A stretch of 6,023 nucleotides of DNA from Scatosoma sp964504025 (GTDB lineage Bacteria; Bacillota; Clostridia; Christensenellales; Borkfalkiaceae): the NCBI GenBank assembly GCA_964504025.1, contig CAZDCO010000052.1, forward strand, positions 1 to 6,023, in the 5' to 3' direction. Under the pieces are notes generated by a model that was given only the letters and a program-made list of their open reading frames with translations, searched no databases and had not been told where the DNA came from. Both the position numbers and the translations under genes were made by a program. This document shows, piece by piece, positions 1 through 5,657 of the stretch (within the stretch, counting starts at the first letter, position 1; each line of letters begins with the position of its first letter).

Positions 1-182
1 GTTTTTGTGGGAATATAATAAACACCATTATCATAACGCATCAACGCGCCACTTTTAACAGCCTCCGCAATAAATTGATAAATACGTGGACGAGAATACT
101 CTGAAAGAATCGCTTGTATTTCTTCCATAAAAATAGGCGTATTCGGTTTGAACGCACTATTTAATTTTTCCATCAAAACCAT
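1..182 (-). CDS. AbiEi-family (DUF6088-type) antitoxin, N-terminal part
   Basis: Partial gene: 60 codons from ATG at 182, continuing past the left edge. The translation begins MVLMEKLNSAF, contains PNTPIFMEEIQ and ends GVYYIPTK. This is the winged-helix pattern of AbiEi/DUF6088 proteins: helix-turn-helix around residues 15-50, then the short beta wing leading to G-x-Y-Y-x-P. In type IV AbiE systems the AbiEi protein is the antitoxin and autorepressor, and a nucleotidyltransferase toxin (AbiEii) normally follows, which here would lie outside the window. The start is supported by AGGGGTG (187-193), with six bases between AGGGG and the ATG; a second in-frame ATG three codons later (173) is possible. 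A perfect consensus promoter lies upstream. Family assignment is by eye from 60 residues, and the toxin partner is inferred. Confidence 0.7.
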   Translation of the reverse strand, partial: MVLMEKLNSAFKPNTPIFMEEIQAILSEYSRPRIYQFIAEAVKSGALMRYDNGVYYIPTK

Positions 183-218
183 AATACACCCCTATATTTA
201 GTATTTTCCTTTTTATAT

Positions 219-247
219 ATTATACACTTTTCAACATTGATTGTCAA
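219..247 (-). promoter_or_regulatory. Consensus sigma-A promoter of the AbiEi-type gene
   Basis: Read on the minus strand, TTGACA (247-242) is followed by a 17-bp spacer and TATAAT (224-219). Both hexamers and the spacing match the consensus exactly. The predicted start is near 212, giving a leader of about 30 nt that contains the AGGGGTG ribosome site of the gene starting at 182. A promoter this strong would suit a gene held down by autorepression, as known for AbiEi, but I see no clear operator palindrome. Confidence 0.8.
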
Positions 248-341
248 GAGTTTTCTATAAAAACAGTTCTATTTTATAATAAGTGCTTTTCTGCCCACGC
301 CAAAAAGAACAGATTAAGTTTTTTCCAACATTTAGCACGAA

Positions 342-378
342 ATTGAGGTTAGGCATACATTTTACGCCTAACCTCAAT
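342..378 (-). terminator. Hairpin terminator after hipT
   Basis: A perfect 13-bp inverted repeat (342-354 with 366-378; arm ATTGAGGTTAGGC) with an 11-nt loop lies five bases after the hipT stop codon. The tract after the stem on the minus strand is poor (AATTTCG), so termination may be partial or may rely on the stem alone. It separates the hip operon from the AbiEi-type promoter downstream. Confidence 0.6.
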
Positions 379-383
379 CCCAT

Positions 384-1349
384 TTATTTCAACGCTTCCA
401 CGCGTTTTTCTATCAATTTTATCAGCCTTTCTTTCACGGTAGCAGATAAATACGACCCCTCGCACATTGCTATAAAACTATCCTTTGCATTAATTACCTT
501 TGCAATCATTTTTTCTGCGGATTTTTGCTCAATCCCGACTTCTTCTGCAAACAACAAGAAGTCCTTGCGTCTAATTTTGCGTTTCTTTTTAAACAACGTC
601 AACGCAAATTCTTCTTCGTCTTCGGGCATAATTGCATTAACGGGGAGCAAATCATACGCAGCAGATAACACATATTCGCTACTACCTTCCGCCTTTTCTA
701 TCAATGAAAAATTCTTCAAGTGCATATCCGAATTTCCAACCGCAAAAGAGAAAACCAAGCGCAAATAAAGCTCCGTCAAATCAAATTTCGCCATAGATGA
801 ATATTTTTGGATAACCTTAGCGCAACGCTCATAAGAACCCTTGTATTTATCTTCCGTTAAACGCTCTTCCAATTGGCAGAAATCTTCCATCGCAAGCATT
901 TGTTTTTTTCCGTCAACGGTTACTCTATCAATCCTTTTTGTAATATAAGCAAGATCACCTTGCCCATTCATTTTAATCAACGCAAAAGGGACGGTTTTTA
1001 TACCAACTTGCTTTGCCATTTGCATAACTAAATATTCCGCTTCGGGCAAAGTTTCATATTCTTCCGTTTGCGGCTTTAATATATATCCCGTTGGATAATT
1101 CACAAGAGTTAATCTCGGCGAACTTTCTTCCGTCAAATGCAACGACAATTTCTTTTGTACTCCGGGAACGGTAAAGCCCTTATTCGTACTCTCTTCCGCC
1201 AATCTTTTCAGGGTTTCTTCCGACACATCTAATACGGGTAGTTTTTGTGAGCCGAAAAATGCTTTTATACATTCTTTATGCCAACCGCTTTCTAATTCTT
1301 CGGGCAATGCTTTTTGCGTAAACTTTTTACCACAACACAAACACGTCAT
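384..1349 (-). CDS. hipT: HipA-type serine/threonine kinase toxin (HipT)
   Basis: A 321-aa protein corresponding to the HipA C-terminal kinase but lacking the usual HipA N-terminal subdomain, which is encoded separately just upstream. The N-terminus has a CxxC...HxxC metal-knuckle pattern (C3, C6, H24, C27) common in short HipA_C proteins. A glycine-rich loop follows (T60-V-P-G-V-Q-K-K67), then probable ATP lysine K92 (YILKP), E105, the TKRIDR strand (137-142), EDFCQL (155-160), catalytic GNSDMHLKN (D208, N213) and the metal-binding D233 (AAYDLLP). All catalytic positions look intact. HipT of the E. coli O127 HipBST system phosphorylates tryptophanyl-tRNA synthetase; the target here is inferred only. 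The ATG overlaps the hipS stop by four bases (ATGA), and AAGGGG (1359-1364) precedes it at 9 nt, so translation is probably coupled. Confidence 0.9.
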   Translation of the reverse strand: MTCLCCGKKFTQKALPEELESGWHKECIKAFFGSQKLPVLDVSEETLKRLAEESTNKGFTVPGVQKKLSLHLTEESSPRLTLVNYPTGYILKPQTEEYETLPEAEYLVMQMAKQVGIKTVPFALIKMNGQGDLAYITKRIDRVTVDGKKQMLAMEDFCQLEERLTEDKYKGSYERCAKVIQKYSSMAKFDLTELYLRLVFSFAVGNSDMHLKNFSLIEKAEGSSEYVLSAAYDLLPVNAIMPEDEEEFALTLFKKKRKIRRKDFLLFAEEVGIEQKSAEKMIAKVINAKDSFIAMCEGSYLSATVKERLIKLIEKRVEALK

Positions 1350-1678
1350 TCTTTTTCACCCCTTACGCTTACATTTCCTACCGCATCCTTACAGGCAACC
1401 AAAAGCACACCAAATCTATCATTTGGCAAAATCTTCCAATTATGCGTTACAATATCCAAGAGCCAGCCTTCGGGAATCAATCCATCGAAAAATGGAAACA
1501 ATGTTTTCGACTTATACTCGTTTTTGCTAAGCGGCAACGTCAAGCTAACAGCAGTTGCGTTTTCTTTTTGCAAATACTCGCCGTCATAAACAAACGAATA
1601 CCCGAAATCAGTTTCCAACAATAACCCAGCAAAAATGTTGCGGACATAAACATAGGCTGTTCTATAAGTATCACTCAT
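1346..1678 (-). CDS. hipS: HipS-like protein, HipA N-terminal subdomain (probable antitoxin)
   Basis: A 110-aa protein matching the small N-terminal subdomain of HipA. It has a beta-strand start (YVYVRNIFAGLL), SFVYDGEYL (28-36), SLTLPLS (45-51), FFDGLIPEGWLLD (63-75) and AVGNVSV near the C-terminus. In HipBST systems this separate protein, not HipB, is the main neutralising antitoxin, and a tryptophan of E. coli HipS is reported to sit in the HipT active-site pocket. W72, directly after IPEG, is the candidate equivalent here (inference). The start overlaps the hipB stop by eight bases. A GGGGAGG ribosome site (1689-1695) sits inside the end of hipB, 10 nt before the ATG. The end overlaps hipT by four bases. 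The tight overlaps imply co-translation with both partners. Confidence 0.85.
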   Translation of the reverse strand: MSDTYRTAYVYVRNIFAGLLLETDFGYSFVYDGEYLQKENATAVSLTLPLSKNEYKSKTLFPFFDGLIPEGWLLDIVTHNWKILPNDRFGVLLVACKDAVGNVSVRGEKE

Positions 1679-1877
1679 CCTTATCTATCCTCCCCACGCA
1701 TAATTTCGCGCCAAACATTTCCAATGCTTGGTTGACTTTATCGATACGCAAAGTCTTTTTGCCTTGTTCTAACTCACGGACAAATCGAAGCCCAAGTCCT
1801 GCACGCATCGCAAACTCTTCTTGGGTTAAACCCAACGCCTTTCTATTCAGTTTTACAAATTCACTTACATTTTTCAT
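1671..1877 (-). CDS. hipB: HipB-like XRE-family HTH regulator
   Basis: A 68-aa single-domain Cro/C1-type helix-turn-helix protein. The HTH runs through LGLTQEEFAMRAGL (about 15-28) and FVRELEQGKKT (32-42), followed by KVNQALEMFGAKLCV (48-62), a strand-forming tail typical of HipB/y4mF regulators that dimerise. It is expected to autorepress the operon through the ACCC-N4-GGGT sites upstream. It is shorter than E. coli HipB (88 aa) and lacks a long C-terminal tail. No Shine-Dalgarno sequence precedes the ATG, and the promoter -10 ends only six bases before it, so the mRNA may be leaderless. First gene of the hipB-hipS-hipT operon. Confidence 0.88.
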   Translation of the reverse strand: MKNVSEFVKLNRKALGLTQEEFAMRAGLGLRFVRELEQGKKTLRIDKVNQALEMFGAKLCVGRIDKDE

Positions 1878-1883
1878 ACTACT

Positions 1884-1912
1884 ATTTTATACCCTTTCGG
1901 GGCGTTTGTCAA
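1884..1912 (-). promoter_or_regulatory. hipBST promoter
   Basis: On the minus strand, TTGACA (1912-1907), a 17-bp spacer and TAAAAT (1889-1884). An alternative -10, TATAAA (1891-1886), would give a 15-bp spacer. The spacer contains operator 1 (1891-1902), so a bound repressor would block RNA polymerase directly. The predicted +1 is at about 1877, the A of the hipB ATG. Confidence 0.7.
1891..1902. promoter_or_regulatory. Putative HipB operator 1 (promoter spacer)
   Basis: ACCC-TTTC-GGGG, an imperfect copy of the ACCC-N4-GGGT palindrome between the -35 and -10 of the hip promoter. It shares a 15-nt identical block with operator 2 (1887-1901 and 1927-1941). Position and dyad symmetry suit the dimeric HTH protein HipB; binding is inferred. 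Confidence 0.6.
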
Positions 1913-1930
1913 GTGTTTTTAAGTAATTAT

Positions 1931-1942
1931 ACCCTTTCGGGT
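1931..1942. promoter_or_regulatory. Putative HipB operator 2
   Basis: ACCC-TTTC-GGGT, dyad-symmetric arms, exactly 40 bp upstream of operator 1 and centred about 60 bp before the predicted start. A TATAAT-like hexamer on the minus strand (1931-1926) touches it but has no good -35. Confidence 0.6.
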
Positions 1943-1970
1943 TGATTTTTATTAAAAATTAACGTATTGT

Positions 1971-1982
1971 ACCCGATAGGGT
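1971..1982. promoter_or_regulatory. Putative HipB operator 3
   Basis: ACCC-GATA-GGGT, the most symmetric of the three: the arms extend to TACCC/GGGTA (1970-1983). It is exactly 40 bp from operator 2 and centred about 100 bp before the predicted start. Confidence 0.6.
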
Positions 1983-2201
1983 ATAGTATTTTTAATTGGA
2001 TATTATTTTTACACTGTATTTACAAGTTATTTTTAGGGTAAACCCAGAAAAATGCTAATGGGCTTCGATTTTTTAAATGTTTTTATAAATAAAACACTTC
2101 TTCTAATCCCACTCAATCATAAAAAAATCTACCATTTTTCCCAAAGAATATTGGGGAATTAAGGGGAAAAATTACTTTTATAAATGAAGAAGCCACTTTG
2201 A
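1983..2201. other. AT-rich non-coding stretch
   Basis: With the operator region this makes over 300 bases without a gene between hipB and the next coding-like block. It is strongly AT-rich, with no ORF of useful size, no RNA gene that I can see and no convincing promoter. At 2193-2207 there is a short perfect palindrome, CCACTTT-G-AAAGTGG, next to the point where coding-like sequence begins. It may be the edge of a rearrangement (inference). Confidence 0.4.
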
Positions 2202-2555
2202 AAGTGGAATTTGGAGCAGAACGCAAGCGAAGTTTTCGCTGAAAAAATCAACAACGGCGTTCGTATTGAAAAAGACGGAAAAACGCTTATCAACAAGAAA
2301 GATTTGGACGGCTTTTGGGCGTATGCGTGTAAAAAAGCGCGTGAAAACGGCGACGACTATCCCGACAATTTCTCCCCCGAAATTGATCGGGATTCTTCTT
2401 TTATAGAGTGTTCGATTGTCTTTCAATCGGTGGCACCAGAAGAAGGACACTCGTTGAGTGTCCTTCTTCTTTTTTTGAATGCACGCGACTGCAAAAAGAT
2501 CTGCCATGGTGGCGGCGAATCGAATACACTCTTTTCATACAACCATAATGTATAA
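2202..2555 (+). pseudogene. Unrecognised coding-like fragment, probable 3' gene remnant
   Basis: I do not recognise this. The frame is open from just after a TGA (2199-2201) to a TAA at 2553-2555. From about 2220 to 2390 it shows codon use like the GC-richer genes to the right (many GAC, GGC, AAC, GCG) and a plausible soluble sequence including EVFAEKINNGVRIEKDGKT and DLDGFWAYACKKAREN. There is no ATG and no ribosome site; the only alternative start is TTG at 2211. A strong plus-strand terminator lies inside the frame at 2438-2476, which is not expected of an intact gene; a +1 shift would reach TAG at 2404-2406, just before the hairpin. The best reading is the 3' end of a gene truncated at about 2200 and possibly frameshifted near its end. 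A short real protein cannot be excluded. Confidence 0.4.
2438..2476 (+). terminator. Strong plus-strand intrinsic terminator
   Basis: A perfect 15-bp stem (2438-2452 with 2456-2470), three-base loop GTT and an uninterrupted T run on the plus strand (2470-2476). It would end transcription of the plus-strand coding-like fragment before it, which supports a real plus-strand gene having existed here. Confidence 0.85.
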
Positions 2556-2558
2556 TAT

Positions 2559-2599
2559 AAAGGGAAGCCGCTCGGCGTTATGCCAAGCGGCTTCCCTTT
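2559..2599 (-). terminator. Terminator of the flavodiiron operon
   Basis: Long GC-rich hairpin 27 bases after the stop codon of the 548-aa gene. The 14-bp outer stem (2559-2572 with 2586-2599) is followed by one C/A mismatch, three more pairs and a five-base loop. The minus-strand tail CCCTTTATATT is a modest U tract; the plus strand ends CCCTTTT, so it may work in both directions and insulate the operon from the plus-strand remnant. Confidence 0.75.
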
Positions 2600-2625
2600 T
2601 ACGTTGTCGTATTTTCAAAAACGCG

Positions 2626-4272
2626 TTACTTATCGTTTGCCTTTCGCTCTACCCGAAGCACCGTTTTAATTTGTCGTATATCAAACGGAAAGGTTGACGC
2701 GTAACGCGTCCCCGTTGCAACGACCAGTCCTTGCACCTCTTCATTCTCCTTTCCGTACGGCACGATGACTTCGTCGCCCACCGACAAATCTAAATCGCCC
2801 GTCAGATAGTATGGCGTAGATCTCGTCGCGCCTATCAGATCAACTGTACAAAAGCGGCACACGTTCTCTTTTGTATAGCCCTCGCGCCGTTTCTTCGCTT
2901 TCTCTTCCTCATACTTTGCGTATCCGATAGCAACTGCTTTCTCGAATTCTTCCGGCGTTTCGTATTCGCACGGGTCGGCGTATCGCATTTTAGACGGGGC
3001 AACGCTCTTACGCCACGCGTATCGAGCCACCACGGGCGCAGGTTCTTCTTTCCGTTCTCCCTCCTGTTCTTCTTCCCGTTCCTCTTTATCGATCTCTTCG
3101 GCGATCGCTATCGCTTCCTTCCAACCTTTTTGATATTCGGCAAGCGTAGCCAACGGCTTTCGGCTTCTAACGCCAAGCCCCTCGATCGTCGGAACGAAGA
3201 ATTGCGTAATCGATAATTTTTCCTTATCGTCGAAATCGAGCCAATCGATATTATGAACGACGTCTTCCCAAAGTTTCGCTAAATCGTTATCGGAATACCG
3301 TCCTTTTTGTCCTTCCAAATAACGCTCGTATACGACTTTTGCCGCAGGCGCGTCGCCGTACGTAATCATCAAAATCATATAATCTTTGACGAAGCCGCAC
3401 TCGTGTTTTTGATGTACGCAATCTCTAAACGCAGCATGCAAGAAGTCTTCGTCTGACTTTAACAAACGATACAATTCTTCCGACGGTTCTTCATTGATCA
3501 ATTCTTCAATCAACAAACCCCTGCCCCTATACGACTGCCTCTCGTACACCGCCTCTTCCTCGTCGGCGAACAAGTCGGGCGTAAACGTTTCCCAAAGCCA
3601 TTTTAAGTATTTTACAGCCCTTTCCCGATCGATCGCGTACGTTTCTTTGATGATATTTGCAAGCGTTTCGTCCCCGTTCGCTTCATAATCGATTGCCAAC
3701 TCTGAAAAGTGTTCGATCAAAGCTCGGTCGTAGTGCCAATTGCCTCCAAAACTCTCGTCGTAATATTTCCAAACGCCGTCGGACGGCTTCGTTCTTTTCG
3801 GCTCTTCAAACGATAAGGATACCGTAAATTCCAACGGTTTTACCTCGTCATAATCATAGACGGCCCGTTCCTCGGCACGCCATGTCTTCTTGGGAGTGCT
3901 GCGCACGTCGTATTCGCCCTCTCGTTCCGTTTTTTCCACGCCCCACAATTCGTCTTCGTCGAAATCGTAGTCTTCCTCTTCCTCGTCAACGGTTTCTAAA
4001 CCGAAAGCGGACTCTCGTTCTTCTCTTGCTCTCTCCAGCGCATCCAAATACTCGTCCTCGTCGTCGTAATCTTCGGGATCGATACCGTATCGCATATCGT
4101 ACGAATAGTCGTCTTTCCAAGAATCGTTTTCACTAAAATACGATCCCCGTCTTTCTTCCTCTTCTCTTCGACGACAATCGTCCTCAAACGCAATTTCCCT
4201 ATCCCAGTCGTCGATATCGCCGTCAAAATCACGGTCGATACCTCCGTTCAAAATATCCTTCCAAAAAGGCAT
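2626..4272 (-). CDS. Acidic hypothetical protein with EF-hand-like loop and C-terminal beta domain
   Basis: A 548-aa protein of unknown function. Residues 13-24 (DRDFDGDIDDWD) fit an EF-hand/dockerin calcium loop: D at positions 1, 3 and 5, G at 6, I at 8, D at 12. Residues 25-145 are extremely Asp/Glu-rich and probably disordered. A mainly helical middle (about 165-395) has a possible metal cluster, C285-x-H-x2-H-x-C292. A charged linker (396-412) leads to a C-terminal part with C472-x2-C475 and a compact beta-rich segment (488-540; YYLTGDLDLSVGDEVIVPYG). The motif MRY-DP-x2-Y-x4-E-[YF]-x2-A occurs twice (60-78 and 429-446). There is no signal peptide or membrane segment, so it is cytoplasmic. 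AAGGAGGG lies six bases before the ATG. Second gene of the operon after the flavodiiron gene. Coding is certain; the role is unknown. Confidence 0.9.
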   Translation of the reverse strand: MPFWKDILNGGIDRDFDGDIDDWDREIAFEDDCRRREEEERRGSYFSENDSWKDDYSYDMRYGIDPEDYDDEDEYLDALERAREERESAFGLETVDEEEEDYDFDEDELWGVEKTEREGEYDVRSTPKKTWRAEERAVYDYDEVKPLEFTVSLSFEEPKRTKPSDGVWKYYDESFGGNWHYDRALIEHFSELAIDYEANGDETLANIIKETYAIDRERAVKYLKWLWETFTPDLFADEEEAVYERQSYRGRGLLIEELINEEPSEELYRLLKSDEDFLHAAFRDCVHQKHECGFVKDYMILMITYGDAPAAKVVYERYLEGQKGRYSDNDLAKLWEDVVHNIDWLDFDDKEKLSITQFFVPTIEGLGVRSRKPLATLAEYQKGWKEAIAIAEEIDKEEREEEQEGERKEEPAPVVARYAWRKSVAPSKMRYADPCEYETPEEFEKAVAIGYAKYEEEKAKKRREGYTKENVCRFCTVDLIGATRSTPYYLTGDLDLSVGDEVIVPYGKENEEVQGLVVATGTRYASTFPFDIRQIKTVLRVERKANDK

Positions 4273-4278
4273 CTTCGA

Positions 4279-4286
4279 CCCTCCTT
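4279..4286 (-). promoter_or_regulatory. Strong ribosome binding site of the 548-aa gene
   Basis: AAGGAGGG on the minus strand with six bases to the ATG at 4272. It lies in the 39-nt gap after the flavodiiron stop codon, which has no room for a separate promoter, so the two genes are probably one transcript. Confidence 0.85.
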
Positions 4287-4311
4287 ATCCAACCGTTGTT
4301 TATCTACAACT

Positions 4312-5598
4312 TTACGCTTCCTCAAAGGCGTCCGCGCCCTGCCGACAAACGGGACAGGTAAAATCAGGCGGCAACGTTTCTCCTTCGTATACGTAGCCGC
4401 AAACCTTGCACGTATACGTCTTTTTCAGCACATTCGTCTTCTCGACAGCGGTACAAAGTTCGTTCGCAAGCGCGTCGAGTTGCGCCGTCGTATCGGCGTT
4501 GCAGGCGGATAACAATTTCACCGTCGTATCGGTAAACGCCAAGCCCTTGCACGCCTCTAACAGCGAGTGCATTACGCGCGCCGCCACGGGTGCCCAACTT
4601 CCGTTTTCAATCAACGCTACGCGTCGGTTTTGGAAATTCCGCTCCACCAAGTGTTCGATAAAAGTACGCATATACGGGAAAATATCCCCGTTGTATGTCG
4701 TCGTTGCCAAAACGAGATCGCCGTAACGGAACGCGTCCGCCACCGCCGCCGCCATATCGCACCGTGCTAAATCGTACGTCGTTACTTTTCTGCCGCGCGC
4801 ACGCAACTCTTCCGCAAGCCGTAACGCCGCACCGCGCGTATTCCCGTAGACGGACGTGTACGCAACGACGACGCCGTCCTCCTCTACGCGATAGGACGAC
4901 CATACGTCGTACGCGTGCAAATACGCGGATAAATCACCCGACAACACGGGGCCGTGCAAAGGACAAATCATTTCAATCTCCAACGCCGCCGCCTTTTGCA
5001 ACAATTTTTGCACCTGCACGCCGTATTTTCCGACAATCCCGATATAATAGCGGCGCGCCTCGTCCAACCAAGGCTCTTCTCTATCGTTCGCACCGAATTT
5101 TCCAAACCCGTCCGCCGAAAAGAGTATCTTATCCGTACGATCGTACGTTACGACGACTTCCGGCCAGTGCACCATGGGCGCGGCGATAAATTGCAAAACG
5201 TGCTTGCCGAGCGGCAACGTATCCCCCTCCGCAACGACGATTCTTCGATCGGAAAAGTCCGTCCCGAAAAAGTTTTTCAGCATCACGAACGCCTTTGCCG
5301 ACGCCACGATCTTCGCCGTCGGATAGCGCGACGCAAACGCGACTACACTCGCGGAATGATCGGGTTCGACGTGTTGCACGACTAAATAGTCGGGCACGCG
5401 CCCTTGCAAAGCCACGTCCACGTTGCGGAGCCACTCGTCCGAAAACCGCACGTCTACCGTGTCCATAACGGCGACGAGTTCGTCTAAAACGAGATAAGAG
5501 TTGTAGGACATTCCGTTCGGAACGGCGTATTGCCCCTCGAAGAGGTCGATTTCGTGATCGTTCACGCCAACGTAGCGCACGTCATTGTTGATTTGCAT
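4312..5598 (-). CDS. fprA: Flavodiiron protein (A-type flavoprotein) with C-terminal rubredoxin domain
   Basis: A 428-aa cytoplasmic enzyme expected to reduce O2 to water and/or NO to N2O. The N-terminal metallo-beta-lactamase-like domain (1-235) has all diiron ligands: H76-x-E78-x-D80 (HVEPDH), H144, D163 (FSADGFGKFG) and H215 (CPLHGP). The flavodoxin domain (about 242-375) has the FMN phosphate loop TSVYGNT (248-254), TTTYNGDIFP and ENGSWAP. A rubredoxin domain (394-428) with CxxC (397, 400) and CPVC (415, 418) has only 14 residues between the pairs, shorter than in classical rubredoxin, and probably feeds electrons to FMN. Start: ATG 5598 has AAAGGA nine bases upstream; ATG 5607 touches that site, and starts at 5655 or 5667 lie in or against the promoter -10. 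First gene of a two-gene operon. Confidence 0.93.
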   Translation of the reverse strand: MQINNDVRYVGVNDHEIDLFEGQYAVPNGMSYNSYLVLDELVAVMDTVDVRFSDEWLRNVDVALQGRVPDYLVVQHVEPDHSASVVAFASRYPTAKIVASAKAFVMLKNFFGTDFSDRRIVVAEGDTLPLGKHVLQFIAAPMVHWPEVVVTYDRTDKILFSADGFGKFGANDREEPWLDEARRYYIGIVGKYGVQVQKLLQKAAALEIEMICPLHGPVLSGDLSAYLHAYDVWSSYRVEEDGVVVAYTSVYGNTRGAALRLAEELRARGRKVTTYDLARCDMAAAVADAFRYGDLVLATTTYNGDIFPYMRTFIEHLVERNFQNRRVALIENGSWAPVAARVMHSLLEACKGLAFTDTTVKLLSACNADTTAQLDALANELCTAVEKTNVLKKTYTCKVCGYVYEGETLPPDFTCPVCRQGADAFEEA

Positions 5599-5607
5599 AG
5601 CTTTCAT

Positions 5608-5613
5608 TCCTTT
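5608..5613 (-). promoter_or_regulatory. Ribosome binding site that decides the flavodiiron start
   Basis: AAAGGA on the minus strand, nine bases before ATG 5598 and directly abutting ATG 5607. The spacing favours 5598. The alternative adds only three residues (MKA). Confidence 0.6.
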
Positions 5614-5657
5614 CGCGTTGCCAAGTTTACCTCTCGCGGTAGGCAACGAACGCATAT

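Noticed and set aside
2101..2170. Minus-strand 22-codon open stretch ending MIEWD then TAG, looking like a protein C-terminus.
   Set aside because: A stop codon lies directly upstream in frame, there is no ribosome site, and it is too short to call even as a remnant.
2424..2476. T-box riboswitch: GGTGGCACC just before a terminator resembles the T-box core.
   Set aside because: The GCG that normally follows ACC is missing, no antiterminator pairing can be drawn with the terminator arm, the upstream 200 bases look coding, and no aminoacyl-tRNA synthetase or amino-acid gene follows on the plus strand.
2178..2507. Minus-strand 109-codon open frame opposite the plus-strand remnant.
   Set aside because: Rich in unlikely runs, crosses the hairpin at 2438-2470, lacks a ribosome site and looks like a reverse-frame shadow of the plus-strand coding fragment.
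2551..2556. Plus-strand TATAAT as a -10 element.
   Set aside because: No -35 at a usable distance, and transcription would run straight into the hairpin at 2559-2599.
4695..5189. Long plus-strand open frames (up to 164 codons) opposite the flavodiiron gene.
   Set aside because: Arg/Pro-rich antisense shadows of a well-supported conserved gene, without start signals.
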